A DNA stretch of 64,000 nt from Streptomyces sp. NBC_01276 (GCF_041435355.1 NZ_CP108442.1:2790001-2854000), one strand, 5' to 3'. Shown: positions 19,742 to 30,846, numbered from the stretch's first letter. Numbers and translations are program-made. Notes: generated by a model not told the origin, from the letters alone.

Positions 19742-21139
19742 ATGGCATCCGCTACGGATTCCACCACCGTCCCGCCCACCGCCCTGCGTCGGAGCCTCGG
19801 ATTCCGGGACCTGGTCGTCTACGGCCTCCTCTTCATCGCCCCCATGGCCCCGGTCGGGGTCTTCGGCACCCTGGACGCCAGGTCGCACGGCTCCGTCGCG
19901 CTCGTGTACCTCGTCGCGACGGCCGCGATGGCGCTGACGGCCTTCTCGTACGCGCAGATGGTGCGGGTGGCCCCGCAGGCGGGCTCGGTGTTCACCTACG
20001 CCCGCAAGGCGCTGGGCGAGGGGCCGGGGCTGATCGCCGGCTGGATGGCGATGCTGGACTACCTGCTGATCCCGGCGGTCGCGTACCTCTTCTCCGGGAT
20101 CGCGATGAACGCGCTGGTCCCGGAGGTCTCCCGCTGGGTGTGGACGGCGCTGGCGGTGGCGGTCACCACCCTGCTGAACCTGTGGGGCGTACGGGCGGCC
20201 GCGCGCGTGGGCTTCGCGGTGCTCGCCGTGGAGCTCCTGGTCCTGCTCGTCTTCCTCGTCTCGGCGGTGACCGTACTGGTCCGGGACGGGGCCCGGCGCG
20301 GCTGGCTGTCGCCGCTGACCGGCGACGGCTCGCTGGGCTTCTCGACGGCCGCCGTCCTGGGCGCGGTGTCGATCGCGGTCCTGTCCTACCTGGGCTTCGA
20401 CGCCATCGTCTCCTTCGCGGAGGAGGTGACCGGGGGCTCGGCCCGGGTGGCTCGGGCGGTGCTGTTCTGCCTGGCGCTGACCGGAGTGCTGTTCCTGGTC
20501 CAGACCTACCTCGCGGCGCTGCTCACCCCGGTCTCCTCGGCGGAGCTGGCCGCCGACCCGGCGCTGCAGGGGCCGGCCTTCTACGACGCCGTCGAGGCCT
20601 CGGTCGGGGGGTGGCTGCACGACCTGGTGGCGGCGAGCAAGGCGGTCGGGGCGGCCTTCGCGGCGCTGGCCGGGCAGGCCGCGGCCGGGCGGCTGCTGTT
20701 CGCGATGGCCCGGGAGCGGCGGCTGCCGGGTGTTCTGGCGCGCACCTCGGGCGGCACCCCGAGGGCGGCGCTGCTGGTCGCGGCCACGGTGACGCTGGTG
20801 GCGGCGGTGTGGGCGGCCCGCCGCGACGACGGGCTCGACCACCTGGTCTCCGTGGTGGACATCGGAGCGCTGACGGCCTTCACGCTGCTGCACGCCTCGG
20901 TGGTGGGCTGGTTCGTGGTGCGGCGGATGGAGGGCCCGCCGATCTGGTGGAAGCACCTGGTGTTCCCCGTACTGGGCGCCGCCGTGACCGTGGCCGTGAT
21001 CGTCGAGGCGTCCTGGACGGCGCAGCTCGTGGGGGCGGTGTGGCTGCTGGTGGGGCTGTGCGTCCTGGCCGCCCAGCGCGGCCGACGCGCCGGGGCCGCG
21101 GCCGACGGGCCCGGTACGGGTGTCGGCCCCGGCGGCTAG
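19742..21139 (+). CDS. APC-family amino acid permease
   Basis: The product is 465 aa with about 12 membrane helices. The first helix ([20 protein letters not shown]) and [24 protein letters not shown] are typical of the amino acid-polyamine-organocation superfamily; [15 protein letters not shown] in helix 6 is the conserved unwound region. It imports amino acids or amines by proton coupling or exchange. GGAGG lies 4-5 nt before the ATG. The next gene, xseA, starts 9 bp downstream but seems to have its own promoter. The substrate is unknown. Confidence 0.92.
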   Translation: MASATDSTTVPPTALRRSLGFRDLVVYGLLFIAPMAPVGVFGTLDARSHGSVALVYLVATAAMALTAFSYAQMVRVAPQAGSVFTYARKALGEGPGLIAGWMAMLDYLLIPAVAYLFSGIAMNALVPEVSRWVWTALAVAVTTLLNLWGVRAAARVGFAVLAVELLVLLVFLVSAVTVLVRDGARRGWLSPLTGDGSLGFSTAAVLGAVSIAVLSYLGFDAIVSFAEEVTGGSARVARAVLFCLALTGVLFLVQTYLAALLTPVSSAELAADPALQGPAFYDAVEASVGGWLHDLVAASKAVGAAFAALAGQAAAGRLLFAMARERRLPGVLARTSGGTPRAALLVAATVTLVAAVWAARRDDGLDHLVSVVDIGALTAFTLLHASVVGWFVVRRMEGPPIWWKHLVFPVLGAAVTVAVIVEASWTAQLVGAVWLLVGLCVLAAQRGRRAGAAADGPGTGVGPGG

Positions 21140-21148
21140 CCTGCGTGC
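21137..21148 (+). promoter_or_regulatory. -10 box for leaderless xseA
   Basis: TAGCCT at 21137-21142 overlaps the stop codon of the permease gene and is 6 nt before the xseA ATG. No RBS is present. Confidence 0.5.
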
Positions 21149-22384
21149 ATGGGTCTGAATACGTCGGCTGATGCGCCGTTGCCGGTCGGTCAGGTGTCCC
21201 GGCTCATCGGGGGCTGGATCGACCGGCTGGGTCAGGTGTGGGTGGAGGGGCAGATCACGCAGCTGTCCCGGCGGCCGGGGGCGGGGGTGGTGTTCCTGAC
21301 GCTGCGGGACCCGTCGCACGACATCTCCGTCAGCGTGACCTGCTTCCGGCAGGTCTGGGAGGAGGTGGCGGACACGGTGTCGGAGGGCGCGCGGGTCGTC
21401 GTCCTGGCCAAGCCCGAGTGGTACGCCCCGCGCGGGCAGCTGTCCCTGCGGGTCACCGAGATCCGCCCGGTCGGCATCGGGGAGCTGCTGGCCCGGCTGG
21501 AGCGGCTGAAGCGGTCGCTGGCCGCCGAGGGCCTGTTCGCGCTGGACCGCAAGAAGCCGCTGCCGTTCCTGCCGCAGCTGATCGGGCTGGTGGTGGGGCG
21601 GGCCTCGGCGGCCGAGCGGGACGTGCTGGAGAACGCCCGGCGGCGCTGGCCGGCGGTGCGCTTCGAGGTGCGCAACGTGGCCGTGCAGGGGGTGCACGCG
21701 GTGCCGCAGGTGGTGCAGGCGGTCAAGGAGCTCGACGCCCGGCCCGATGTGGACGTGATCATCGTGGCCCGCGGCGGCGGCAGCGTGGAGGACCTGCTGC
21801 CCTTCTCCGACGAGGAGGTCGTACGGACGGTCGCGGCGGCCCGTACGCCGGTGGTCTCGGCGATCGGGCACGAGCCGGACTCGCCGCTGCTGGACCTGGT
21901 GGCGGACCTGCGGGCCTCCACGCCGACGGACGCCGCGAAGAAGGTGGTCCCGGACGTCGGGGAGGAGATGGAGCGGGTGCGCCAGCTCCAGGGCCGGGGG
22001 CTGCGCGCGCTGCGCGGGCTGCTGGACCGGGAGGAGCGGGGGCTCGCGCACGCCCTGGCCCGGCCGGTGTTCGTGCACCCGCAGCGGATGGTGGAGAACC
22101 GGGAGTCCGAGCTGGACGCGCTGCTGGCCCGCAGCCGGCGCACGCTCGGGCACCTGCTGGACCGGGCCGACTCCGAGCTGGAGCACACCCGGGCCCGGGT
22201 CCTCGCGCTGTCCCCCGCGGCCACCCTGGAACGGGGGTACGCCGTGCTCCAGCGGGCGGACGGGCATGTGGTGCGGGCGCCCGACGAGGTCGAGCCGGGG
22301 CAGGTACTGCGGGCGCGGGTGGCGGCGGGCGAGTTCGCGGTGGAGGTCACGCCGGAGACCGCCTCAAAAGCCGCTAGAGGATGA
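21149..22384 (+). CDS. xseA: Exodeoxyribonuclease VII large subunit
   Basis: The product is 411 aa, the normal length for XseA. An N-terminal OB-fold (about 20-115, [24 protein letters not shown]) binds single-stranded DNA. The catalytic region contains [20 protein letters not shown] and [20 protein letters not shown], both diagnostic. A long coiled coil follows, then a C-terminal segment ending in ERGYAVLQ. With XseB it degrades ssDNA from both ends. The stop codon overlaps an unused ATG by four bases; the small subunit starts 54 nt later. Confidence 0.97.
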   Translation: MGLNTSADAPLPVGQVSRLIGGWIDRLGQVWVEGQITQLSRRPGAGVVFLTLRDPSHDISVSVTCFRQVWEEVADTVSEGARVVVLAKPEWYAPRGQLSLRVTEIRPVGIGELLARLERLKRSLAAEGLFALDRKKPLPFLPQLIGLVVGRASAAERDVLENARRRWPAVRFEVRNVAVQGVHAVPQVVQAVKELDARPDVDVIIVARGGGSVEDLLPFSDEEVVRTVAAARTPVVSAIGHEPDSPLLDLVADLRASTPTDAAKKVVPDVGEEMERVRQLQGRGLRALRGLLDREERGLAHALARPVFVHPQRMVENRESELDALLARSRRTLGHLLDRADSELEHTRARVLALSPAATLERGYAVLQRADGHVVRAPDEVEPGQVLRARVAAGEFAVEVTPETASKAARG

Positions 22385-22437
22385 CAAGTTCCGGCAACGG
22401 ATTCGTTGCAGTGCACAGATACGATGAGGAAACGGGA

Positions 22438-22683
22438 ATGACTGAGAGCGACACCGCGCTGGGGTACGAGCAGGCCCGCGACGAACTCGTCGAGGTCGTC
22501 CGCAGGCTGGAGGCCGGCGGCACCTCCCTGGAGGAGTCCCTCGCGCTCTGGGAGCGCGGCGAGGAGCTGGCGCAGGTCTGCCGGCACTGGCTGGAGGGGG
22601 CCCGCGCCCGGCTGGACTCGGCGCTGGCGGCCCGGGAGGCGGCCGGGGACGGCGACGGCCGCGAGGGGGGCCGCGAAGAGTGA
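22438..22683 (+). CDS. xseB: Exodeoxyribonuclease VII small subunit
   Basis: The product is 81 aa, matching the usual XseB size. The conserved helical core is [20 protein letters not shown], followed by [20 protein letters not shown]. It binds the C-terminal coiled coil of XseA. The ATG at 22438 has GAGGA 7 nt upstream; an alternative start at 22381 overlaps the xseA stop (ATGA) and would add 19 residues not typical of the family. Co-transcribed with xseA. Confidence 0.95.
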   Translation: MTESDTALGYEQARDELVEVVRRLEAGGTSLEESLALWERGEELAQVCRHWLEGARARLDSALAAREAAGDGDGREGGREE

Positions 22684-22708
22684 TCCAGGTCTCGCCAGGC
22701 CAATTTAG

Positions 22709-22738
22709 TTGAAATTTCATCTACTTTCGTCGTAGAGT
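22709..22738 (+). promoter_or_regulatory. Sigma-70-like promoter with palindromic operator
   Basis: TTGAAA (22709-22714) and TAGAGT (22733-22738) are spaced 18 bp. The -35 overlaps the perfect palindrome TGAAATTTCA (22710-22719), a plausible repressor site in an otherwise GC-rich region. It faces the nitroreductase gene. Confidence 0.65.
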
Positions 22739-22781
22739 CGGAGACGTCGCGCTTCACCTCCGTACAGAAGAAGGCTTACCG

Positions 22782-23372
22782 ATGTCTCTCGTGCTCGACG
22801 CCGCTGCTCAGGACCTGCTGTTCCGCGAGGCCCGCACCGCCAACTCGTTCTCCGACGAGCCGGTCACCGACGAGCAGGTCCAGGCCATCTACGACCTGGT
22901 GAAGTTCGGCCCCACGGCCTTCAACCAGACCCCGCTGCGCATCACGCTGGTCCGCTCCCCCGAGGCCCGCGAGCGCCTCGTGAAGCACATGGCCGAGGGC
23001 AACCAGCCCAAGACCGCCGCCGCCCCGCTGGTCGCGATCCTCTCCGCGGACAACGAGTTCCACGAGGAGCTCCCCCAGCTGCTGCCGCACTTCCCGCAGG
23101 CCAAGGACGCCTTCTTCTCCGAGCGCCCGGTCCGCGAGCAGTCCGCCCTGGTCAACGCCTCGCTGCAGGCCGCCTACTTCATCGTCGGCGTCCGCGCCGC
23201 CGGCCTGGCCGCCGGCCCGATGACCGGTCTGGACTTCGCCGGCGTCCAGAAGGAGTTCCTGGACGCCGACCACACCCCGCTGATGGTCGTCAACATCGGC
23301 AAGCCGGGCGAGAACGCCTGGTTCCCGCGCTCCCCGCGCCTGGACTTCGACCAGGTCGTCACCACCGTCTGA
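22782..23372 (+). CDS. RutE-like nitroreductase-family NAD(P)H oxidoreductase
   Basis: The product is 196 aa of the FMN-dependent nitroreductase superfamily, in the malonic semialdehyde reductase (RutE/HadB) group. [21 protein letters not shown] holds the FMN-contacting Arg/Ser region, [11 protein letters not shown] is the family signature, and AGPMTGLDF lies near the cofactor. RutE reduces malonic semialdehyde in pyrimidine breakdown, but no other rut genes are nearby, so the substrate may be another aldehyde or enone. The ATG follows GAAGAAGG; a clear promoter and palindrome lie upstream and a 25-bp hairpin follows the gene. Confidence 0.87.
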   Translation: MSLVLDAAAQDLLFREARTANSFSDEPVTDEQVQAIYDLVKFGPTAFNQTPLRITLVRSPEARERLVKHMAEGNQPKTAAAPLVAILSADNEFHEELPQLLPHFPQAKDAFFSERPVREQSALVNASLQAAYFIVGVRAAGLAAGPMTGLDFAGVQKEFLDADHTPLMVVNIGKPGENAWFPRSPRLDFDQVVTTV

Positions 23373-23400
23373 GTCCTGCCCCGCGCAGAGCAGAACGGAC

Positions 23401-23455
23401 GCACGAAGAAGGCCGCCCGCCCCGGGGGAACCGGGGCGGGCGGCCTTCTTCGTGC
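23401..23455. terminator. Perfect 25-bp hairpin
   Basis: Arms 23401-23425 and 23431-23455 are exact reverse complements around GGGAA. It lies after the nitroreductase gene and faces a convergent gene, so it can stop both transcripts. Confidence 0.88.
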
Positions 23456-23493
23456 TGTTCGTGCTCTTCGCGCCCTTCGCGCTCTTCGCGCCC
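23449..23493. repeat. Five 9-bp TTCGYGCYB repeats
   Basis: Five period-9 units (TTCGTGCTG to TTCGCGCCC) overlap the right arm of the hairpin. Probably slippage from the terminator sequence. Confidence 0.55.
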
Positions 23494-23542
23494 GGCCGGG
23501 TACCCGGCGCCGCGCGCCGGACCCGCCACGGGCCGACAGGGC

Positions 23543-24079
23543 CTACGAGGCCTGCGCCCCCTGCTTGAACTCCAGCACCGCGGCCATCGCACCGAGCTGC
23601 TCGAAGGAGGCCGTCCCGGTCACGACGGTGACGTAGCCCTGCTCCTGGAGCACCAGCGCGTCGTACTTCTCGCCGTCCCAGCGCTCCCAGGCGCGGTCGC
23701 CGACCTGCTGGGTCTGCCCGGTGGCCTTCGCCCCCCGGGTGACGCCCTCCACGAACTTCGCCGAGGCGTCGCTGGACTGCTCCACCGCCACGTACTGCTT
23801 GTCCGGGTCCAGGAAGCCCAGGTGCCAGGCGTTGGCCTCCTTGCGCTCGAACGTCACCGAGGTCGCCCGCCACTCCTTCGGCAGCCCCACCGGGGCCGCG
23901 ACGGGGTACGGCGCGGCGCGCCGCGCCGTGATGGTCTCCACCCGGTAGTCCACCGTGCGCGTCGGGTCGGCCGAGTCGTCATGGGGGAGGAAGATGTAGA
24001 TCCCCGCCACGACGACGCCGATCACCACCAGCGACCGCACCATGTCCCAGACCGTCTGCTTGCCTTTCATACCTGCCAC
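23543..24079 (-). CDS. DUF4245 membrane-anchored protein
   Basis: The product is 178 aa. One N-terminal membrane helix ([20 protein letters not shown]) precedes an extracytoplasmic DUF4245 domain: [21 protein letters not shown] through [15 protein letters not shown]. The function is unknown; the gene is commonly next to glpX in Streptomyces. The GTG at 24079 is tentative, chosen because GACGAT lies 7 nt upstream (near-leaderless layout); ATG codons at 24070 and 24088 are alternatives. It is divergent from glpX. Confidence 0.82.
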   Translation of the reverse strand: MAGMKGKQTVWDMVRSLVVIGVVVAGIYIFLPHDDSADPTRTVDYRVETITARRAAPYPVAAPVGLPKEWRATSVTFERKEANAWHLGFLDPDKQYVAVEQSSDASAKFVEGVTRGAKATGQTQQVGDRAWERWDGEKYDALVLQEQGYVTVVTGTASFEQLGAMAAVLEFKQGAQAS

Positions 24080-24307
24080 GCCCCCCATCGTCCCGCATGC
24101 CCGGGGGCGATCAGCGCCGGGGTCGGCGTGGCGGGTGCGGAAGAAGACCCGTACGGGACGGGAGGGGCGGGGGATGTGTCCGCTCAGCCCGTCCCGTTGA
24201 CCGATATTCCGCTCATAAGTGACCCGCTCTGCTCAATATGTCGACGTACCGATAGAGTTCCAGCACCCTCACATCCCGGCCGTCGTCGTACAGAAAGGTG
24301 CGCTCCG

Positions 24308-25339
24308 ATGACCGAGCACAACCTGCCGCCCCAGCTCGAAGTCTCTCCCGAAGCCCCCGACCGCAACCTCGCCCTGGAACTCGTCCGGGTCACCGAGGCC
24401 GCCGCACTCGCCGCGGGCCGGTGGGTCGGCCGTGGCGACAAGCTCGGCGCGGACGGCGCCGCGGTCAACGCCATGCGCACCCTGATCTCCACCGTCTCGA
24501 TGAACGGCGTCGTCGTCATCGGCGAGGGCGAGAAGGACGAAGCCCCGATGCTCTTCAACGGCGAGCAGGTCGGCGACGGCACCGGTGCCGAGGTCGACAT
24601 CGCCGTGGACCCGATCGACGGCACCACCCTCAACGCCAAGGGCATGCCCAACGCCATCGCCGTCCTGGCGGCCGCCGACCGCGGCACGATGTTCGACCCG
24701 TCCGCGGTCTTCTACATGGACAAGCTCGTCACCGGCCCCCAGGCCGCCGACTTCGTCGACATCAACGCGCCCGTTTCGGTGAACATCCGCCGGGTCGCCA
24801 AGGCCAAGGGCATGGCCGTCGAGGACGTCACGGTCGTCATCCTGGACCGCCCCCGCCACGAGGGCATCGTCAAGGAGATCCGCGAGACCGGCGCCCGCAT
24901 CAAGTTCATCTCCGACGGCGATGTCGCGGGCTCGGTCATGGCGGTGCGCGAGGGCACCGGCGTCGACCTGCTCCTGGGCATCGGCGGCACCCCCGAGGGC
25001 ATCATCTCGGCCTGCGCCATCAAGTGCCTCGGCGGCACGATCCAGGGCAAGCTGTGGCCCAAGGACGACGCCGAGCGCCAGAAGGCCCTGGACGCGGGCC
25101 ACGACCTGGACCGGGTGCTGCACACCAACGACCTGGTGTCCGGCGAGAACGTCTTCTTCGTCGCCACCGGCATCACCGACGGCGAGCTGCTGCGCGGCGT
25201 CCACTACCGCTCGGAGACCGCGACCACGTCCTCGCTGGTCATGCGCTCGAAGTCGGGCACGATCCGGCAGATCGACTCCACCCACCGCCTCTCGAAGCTG
25301 CGCGCGTACAGCGCGATCGACTTCGACCGGGCGCAGTAG
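24308..25339 (+). CDS. glpX: Class II fructose-1,6-bisphosphatase
   Basis: The product is 343 aa, the standard GlpX size. It hydrolyses fructose 1,6-bisphosphate in gluconeogenesis. The metal-binding core shows [25 protein letters not shown] and [36 protein letters not shown] is the family signature. Actinobacteria rely on this class for gluconeogenic growth. AAAGG precedes the ATG by about 9 nt. It is divergent from the DUF4245 gene and convergent with the WhiB-like gene, with a hairpin after it. Confidence 0.97.
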   Translation: MTEHNLPPQLEVSPEAPDRNLALELVRVTEAAALAAGRWVGRGDKLGADGAAVNAMRTLISTVSMNGVVVIGEGEKDEAPMLFNGEQVGDGTGAEVDIAVDPIDGTTLNAKGMPNAIAVLAAADRGTMFDPSAVFYMDKLVTGPQAADFVDINAPVSVNIRRVAKAKGMAVEDVTVVILDRPRHEGIVKEIRETGARIKFISDGDVAGSVMAVREGTGVDLLLGIGGTPEGIISACAIKCLGGTIQGKLWPKDDAERQKALDAGHDLDRVLHTNDLVSGENVFFVATGITDGELLRGVHYRSETATTSSLVMRSKSGTIRQIDSTHRLSKLRAYSAIDFDRAQ

Positions 25340-25368
25340 GAGCGGCCGGGCCGGCGACGGCACGGCGA

Positions 25369-25402
25369 AAGGGGCGGTCCCGGTGCGGGGGGACCGCCCC
25401 TT
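25369..25402. terminator. 13-bp hairpin after glpX
   Basis: AAGGGGCGGTCCC (25369-25381) pairs with GGGACCGCCCCTT (25390-25402); the loop is 8 nt. Confidence 0.78.
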
Positions 25403-25406
25403 CGTC

Positions 25407-25512
25407 GTACGGGGACTGTCGTGTCGTACGGGGATTTCCGGTGGGGGCACGGGGGCCCACCGGCGCGTACGGGGACCCGTTCGCGCGTACGGGACCGGCG
25501 CGCGCGTACGGG
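25407..25512. repeat. CGTACGGG repeat cluster
   Basis: Five CGTACGGG octamers lie at about 25407, 25425, 25466, 25486 and 25505, mostly 19-20 bp apart with one 40-bp gap. They fill the convergent gap between glpX and the WhiB-like gene. Each begins with the palindrome CGTACG. Function is unknown. Confidence 0.6.
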
Positions 25513-25513
25513 C

Positions 25514-25912
25514 TCAGCCGGCGGCGGCGATGGGCGGCGTACCCGCCCCGGGGAGCAGCTCGGCGGCCCGGCGGCGCCTGCGCCCCAGGACCACGCGGCG
25601 TTCGGCGGCGGTGAGGCCGCCCCAGACTCCGTAGGGCTCGGGCTGGAGCAGTGCGTGCTCGCGGCAGGCGACCATCACGGGGCAGCGCGCGCAGACCCGC
25701 TTGGCGGCCTCCTCGCGCGCGAGCCGGGCCGCGGTCGGCTCCTTGGAGGGTGCGAAGAAGAGGCCCGCCTCGTCCCTGCGGCACACCGCCTCCGCATGCC
25801 ATGGGCCGTCCTCTTCGCGCGCCGGCATCCGTGGCTTCGGCACCGCGGCCGGACGCGCCTGAAGACTCTGGACGGCGGCTGCCTGCAGGGACTGATGCGG
25901 CGGATGCGGCAC
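25514..25912 (-). CDS. wblI: WhiB-family iron-sulfur transcriptional regulator
   Basis: The product is 132 aa. The four [4Fe-4S] cysteines are in AVCRRDE and VCARCPVMVAC (C-x2-C-x5-C), followed by the family turn GVWGGL and the basic C-terminal DNA-binding tract GRRRRR. WhiB proteins bind the primary sigma factor and act as redox-responsive regulators of development and metabolism. The position beside glpX matches, from memory, the wblI locus of S. coelicolor, so the symbol is tentative. The N-terminal 35 residues are low complexity, and the real start may be slightly downstream. Confidence 0.85.
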   Translation of the reverse strand: MPHPPHQSLQAAAVQSLQARPAAVPKPRMPAREEDGPWHAEAVCRRDEAGLFFAPSKEPTAARLAREEAAKRVCARCPVMVACREHALLQPEPYGVWGGLTAAERRVVLGRRRRRAAELLPGAGTPPIAAAG

Positions 25913-26088
25913 GGGTCTACTCCTGACGACGTATACGCGAGCGAGAGACGATGCACCAGTCCCTACCCGCTGTGCGTGCCACTAAGCACTGTGCACCGTC
26001 ACCGATGGGAGGTTCGACCGAAATACGCCGCAGGCACACGCCGGCCGCACGGGGCCCCCGGGGCCCGCGGCAGGGCCCGCGCGGCGGC

Positions 26089-26775
26089 TCAGCCGTCGAG
26101 CCGCTTGCGCAGCTTCTGGGCCAGGTCGACCAGGCGGGATCCGGGCTTGGGGTAGGCCTCGATGTTCCCGAGCAGCGCGAATCCGCGGACGATGACCACC
26201 GGTGCCTGCGGGTCGCTCGGGCCGCCCTCGCCGCGTACCTCGAAGTTGCCCAGGACCCCGCTGCCGTAGCCGCGCAGCGTGACGTTCTCCGGCACCAGCA
26301 CCTCGACGTTGCCGAGGACGGAGGTCACGTTGATCTCGGTGACCTGCTGTTCGAAGACCGCTTCGGTGAGGTCGATGGTGATGTCGCCGAGGACCGAGAC
26401 CGCGCGGGTGCGGGCCCCGGGGCGCCAGCGGCCCTTGCGGGCGGAGCTGCTGCACACGGCGACCACCGTCTCGACCGGGCCGGCCGCGGCCACGGCCGGC
26501 AGTGCGGCCGACGGGGCGGCGGGGCCGGACGCCGCCGCGGCGCCGGCCGGGAGGTCGCTCACCAGTACGTCCAGCTCCCCCACCGTCTTCAGGGCGTAGA
26601 GGGAGTCCAGGCGCTCGGAGTGCTCTTCTGCGGTCAGCCGGCCCTCGGCGAGGGCGTGGGAGAGGATCTCGGCGATCCGGTCCCGATCGGCGTCGGAGGC
26701 GCGCAGCCCGGCGGGGGCGGCGGCCACGGGGGCGGGGGCGGCAGGGTGCTTTTCCAGGTCCACGTCAACCAGCAT
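26089..26775 (-). CDS. DUF1707 and LiaF-like C-terminal domain protein
   Basis: The product is 228 aa with no membrane segment. DUF1707 spans about residues 22-75 (GLRASDADRDRIAEILSHALAEGRL, then EEHSERLDSLYALKTVGEL). After an Ala/Pro linker comes a beta-rich domain (VSVLGDITIDLTEAVFEQQ, TSVLGNVEVLVPENV) like the LiaF/DUF2154 cell-wall stress domain. The function is unknown, possibly envelope sensing. The start is uncertain: GTG at 26763 (VDLEKHPA) is also plausible. It is divergent from the class I fumarase gene. Confidence 0.83.
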   Translation of the reverse strand: MLVDVDLEKHPAAPAPVAAAPAGLRASDADRDRIAEILSHALAEGRLTAEEHSERLDSLYALKTVGELDVLVSDLPAGAAAASGPAAPSAALPAVAAAGPVETVVAVCSSSARKGRWRPGARTRAVSVLGDITIDLTEAVFEQQVTEINVTSVLGNVEVLVPENVTLRGYGSGVLGNFEVRGEGGPSDPQAPVVIVRGFALLGNIEAYPKPGSRLVDLAQKLRKRLDG

Positions 26776-26925
26776 AGCGAGACACGATAGATCGCGATAC
26801 TCCCTCGCCGGGGCCGACTGAGCCTTACCTCACAGACAAAGCCCCCAGGGGAGGTCCTACGCTGGTTAACCGCGCTGCCAAATTGGTCGCCAGCGCCGTC
26901 TGCCGAGTGAGGAATGACTGCCGTC

Positions 26926-28596
<1,671 letters not shown>

Positions 28597-28617
28597 CCCA
28601 GCACTCCCCGCCCGCAG

Positions 28618-28647
28618 AGAGCCCCTGGCGCCACCGCCGGGGGCTCT
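28618..28647 (+). terminator. 13-bp hairpin after fumarase gene
   Basis: AGAGCCCCTGGCG pairs with CGCCGGGGGCTCT (one T-G pair) around CCAC, followed by TT. Confidence 0.75.
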
Positions 28648-28706
28648 TGCCGTGCCACCCCTCCCCGGCCCGCAGGGGGCCGCCCTGGGCCGCGCGAGCG
28701 CTGACG

Positions 28707-28719
28707 TAGATCGTCTACC
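28707..28719. promoter_or_regulatory. Candidate operator upstream of the island operon
   Basis: GTAGA-TCG-TCTAC is a perfect dyad about 100 bp upstream of the first island gene. It could be the site of the island's own XRE regulator. Confidence 0.45.
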
Positions 28720-28820
28720 CGACAACGCGAATATTGGCGATGCCGCATAGACGCCCGTGAGCAACCCTCGTAGCGTCGTTCCCCGAGGCCCCAACCGGGG
28801 CCAGGACAAGGGGGTTTCGC

Positions 28821-29027
28821 ATGGCCCGCGAGGAACTGACCCGGCTCACCGGCAACGGAAACGGCACCTGCGGCAAGGACGACTGCCCGAACATCTACCG
28901 CACCGCCAGCGGGTCGTTCGTCGTCCAGGGCGACGTAACCAGCACCTTCCAGCCGCCGCAGGGGGAAGGGCTTGTGGAGATCCCGGAAAGCGTGCTGCGG
29001 GAGGCCGTTCGTGCTCTTGGATGGTGA
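28821..29027 (+). CDS. Small conserved hypothetical protein, 68 aa
   Basis: The product begins MAREELTRLTGNGNGTCGKD and has two Cys in a TCGKDDCP motif, then a strand-rich middle (ASGSFVVQGD) and an acidic helix at the end. I recognise the type, a short gene preceding DUF6879 and XRE regulator genes in Streptomyces, but not a function. The ATG follows AGGGGG by 7 nt. Its last 17 nt overlap the start of the DUF6879 gene, so the two are likely translated together. Confidence 0.75.
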   Translation: MAREELTRLTGNGNGTCGKDDCPNIYRTASGSFVVQGDVTSTFQPPQGEGLVEIPESVLREAVRALGW

Positions 29028-29535
29028 TGCCTGGCAGGCGAAGTTCCGAGACTTCCAACAGGAAGCCTGGAGGCTTGAGACGCTGCCCCAGTACCTCATG
29101 CCGCAAGAAGCAGAAGAGTTCGCGGCGTTCAAGGCTGGGGCCCGCATTGACCCCGAGAGCGTCTCAAACGAGTACACCGACCGCCTAGCGCGACAGGTGA
29201 CCGAAGGGCGCTCACAGGGGCGTGTGCACATCGTGACCCGCCCACTCTCGGATTACCTGCGATTCGAGTTCTCTCAGTACTACGCACCGCACGCCCTGGC
29301 CGGTGAGGAGATCCGTATTCTCGATGTGACCAACCGAGAGAATCCCTTGCGAGGGATTCAGGATTTCTGGTTGTTCGACCGCTCCGAGGTTGTGCTGATG
29401 AACTACTACGCAGATGGGCGTCAGATCAGCCGCGAGGCATTCGAAGGGGACGTGTCCCCGTTCATCGAGTGCCAACGAACCGCGGTCAGCGAGTCGGTGC
29501 CCTTCGAGGAGTACGTGAAGGGCCTTGACGCTTGA
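29011..29535 (+). CDS. DUF6879 family protein
   Basis: The product is 174 aa, starting at a GTG with GGGAGG 6 nt upstream. The family core includes FRDFQQEAWRLETLPQY near the start and RPLSDYLRFEFSQYYAPHALAGE in the middle. DFWLFDRSEVVLMNYYADG follows near the C-terminus. DUF6879 genes habitually neighbour XRE-DUF5753 or DUF397 genes in actinomycetes; their role is not established, and toxin-like or regulatory-partner functions have been suggested only by context. It overlaps both neighbours (17 nt upstream, 11 nt downstream), which implies a tight operon. Confidence 0.85.
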   Translation: MLLDGDAWQAKFRDFQQEAWRLETLPQYLMPQEAEEFAAFKAGARIDPESVSNEYTDRLARQVTEGRSQGRVHIVTRPLSDYLRFEFSQYYAPHALAGEEIRILDVTNRENPLRGIQDFWLFDRSEVVLMNYYADGRQISREAFEGDVSPFIECQRTAVSESVPFEEYVKGLDA

Positions 29536-30367
29536 GCCTGACCGGCTAGGCCAGTCCAGGTCAGACCTAGCCGAAGCTATGCGTACGCTGCGGAAGCGAG
29601 CCGGGAAGACACAGACCTGGCTCGCCCGCCGCTGCAACATGTCGCAAACAAAGATCAGCAACATCGAGAGTGGAAAGCTCACGCCTGCAATTGTCGATGT
29701 GGAGCTGATCCTAGAAGCGCTCGAAGCCGGCGGACCGATAGCCGAAGAGCTGCTGTCTCTAGCCCGCTCGGCAAACACTGAGTGGCAAGACCATTGGTCT
29801 TCGCGTCGCCGAGGGCTCGATAAGAAGCAGAACGAGTTGGCGCGACTTGAAGCAGCGTCGACGGAGTTTCGGTTCTTCCTGCTCTCTATGATTACCGGTT
29901 TGCTAGCCACACCCGAGTACGTACGCGCAAGCATCGCAGATGTTTCCGGCGACCAGTCCAAGATTGTGGCGAAGAAGCTCGAACGCCAAAGCATCCTACG
30001 GGACTCGTCAAAGTCCTTTACGTTCCTACTAACGGAACAGGCCATTAGGTGGCCGCTACTCCCGCCCCTTGGCATGGCAATGCAACTTGACTGGCTAGCT
30101 TCCATCTCACGCATTCCGAACGTACGGCTAGGCGTGATCCCGCTGGATGGCTACATTCCCGAGCGACCCTTGAACACCTTCACGGTCTATGACCGGAGAC
30201 TGGCCACTGTGGAAACTGGCACTGGCGCCCTCATCCTGCGCGACCACAGGGACGTGGAAGCGTACCGAGAAGACTTCGAAAGGTACGAGGCGCACGCCGT
30301 GTTCGGGGATGACTTCAGGCGACTGCTCTCCGACTGGTCGACGCTCTTTACCCGACAACGGGAATAA
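29525..30367 (+). CDS. XRE-family regulator with DUF5753 sensor domain
   Basis: The product is 280 aa from a TTG start. The helix-turn-helix is at about 15-70 (AMRTLRKRAGKTQTWLARRC, then SQTKISNIESGK). The remainder is the DUF5753 domain (GLLATPEYVR, LLTEQAIRWPL, NVRLGVIPLD, ERPLNTFTVYD). Such regulators control adjacent DUF397 or DUF6879 genes and sometimes development or antibiotic traits. The gene is visibly less GC-rich than its core neighbours and uses several CTA leucine codons, suggesting recent transfer. No DUF397 gene follows. Confidence 0.88.
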   Translation: MTLEPDRLGQSRSDLAEAMRTLRKRAGKTQTWLARRCNMSQTKISNIESGKLTPAIVDVELILEALEAGGPIAEELLSLARSANTEWQDHWSSRRRGLDKKQNELARLEAASTEFRFFLLSMITGLLATPEYVRASIADVSGDQSKIVAKKLERQSILRDSSKSFTFLLTEQAIRWPLLPPLGMAMQLDWLASISRIPNVRLGVIPLDGYIPERPLNTFTVYDRRLATVETGTGALILRDHRDVEAYREDFERYEAHAVFGDDFRRLLSDWSTLFTRQRE

Positions 30368-30439
30368 GTCTCGGTTCGCTGCGCCGTCCACGGGACCATT
30401 GGTTGTCGATTCCCGGAGACAGTGGCGAAGGGGTGCGCA

Positions 30440-30628
30440 ATGGCAACCAAGACAGACGAGTGGGAGTACGTGACCTACGCGCCCCCTGGACAAAGGTGTT
30501 CGGCTTGCCTGCGGGGCGTTGAGCCTCTCGACCCTGTCCGCCGAGGAACCATCGAGCGGGCTTCGGGACCGCCCGTGGTGATCTACCGGCACGCAGCGGA
30601 GTGCCCCGGCGGCGGGATGGCCGCGTGA
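30440..30628 (+). CDS. Small Cys-containing hypothetical protein, 62 aa
   Basis: The product is basic-to-neutral with CSACLRGVEPLDP near residue 20 and a second Cys late (HAAECPGG), which could form a small metal site. The ATG at 30440 has AAGGGG 7 nt upstream; a GTG at 30422 would add six residues. Its stop TGA shares one base with the next ATG (TGATG), a sign of translational coupling. I do not recognise a function. Confidence 0.65.
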   Translation: MATKTDEWEYVTYAPPGQRCSACLRGVEPLDPVRRGTIERASGPPVVIYRHAAECPGGGMAA

Positions 30629-30846
30629 TGGAGATGCTGGCCTGGAGGGTCGCGTGGGACCGGGCCGAAAATGCCTCAGAGTCCATACGGGCGACCTTTG
30701 CCGCCCTCGGTCTTCCCGAGTCCGTGTGGTGCGGCGTGAGGCCCTCCGTCACCAGCACCGGACGTGCGTACGTCGACCTCGGGAAGCTCCCCACCGAGGC
30801 GGTTGAGCAGATCGCCGAAGCACTTCGGTTGCCCTCGGCGCACTGA
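30628..30846 (+). CDS. Small hypothetical protein, 72 aa
   Basis: The product (MEMLAWRVAWDRAENASESI...) looks like one compact alpha/beta domain: a helix, then VWCGVRPSVTSTGRAYVDLG strands and a C-terminal helix AVEQIAEALRL. It is coupled to the preceding 62-aa gene by a one-base overlap. A perfect 11-bp hairpin overlaps its stop codon. The function is unknown. Confidence 0.65.
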   Translation: MEMLAWRVAWDRAENASESIRATFAALGLPESVWCGVRPSVTSTGRAYVDLGKLPTEAVEQIAEALRLPSAH

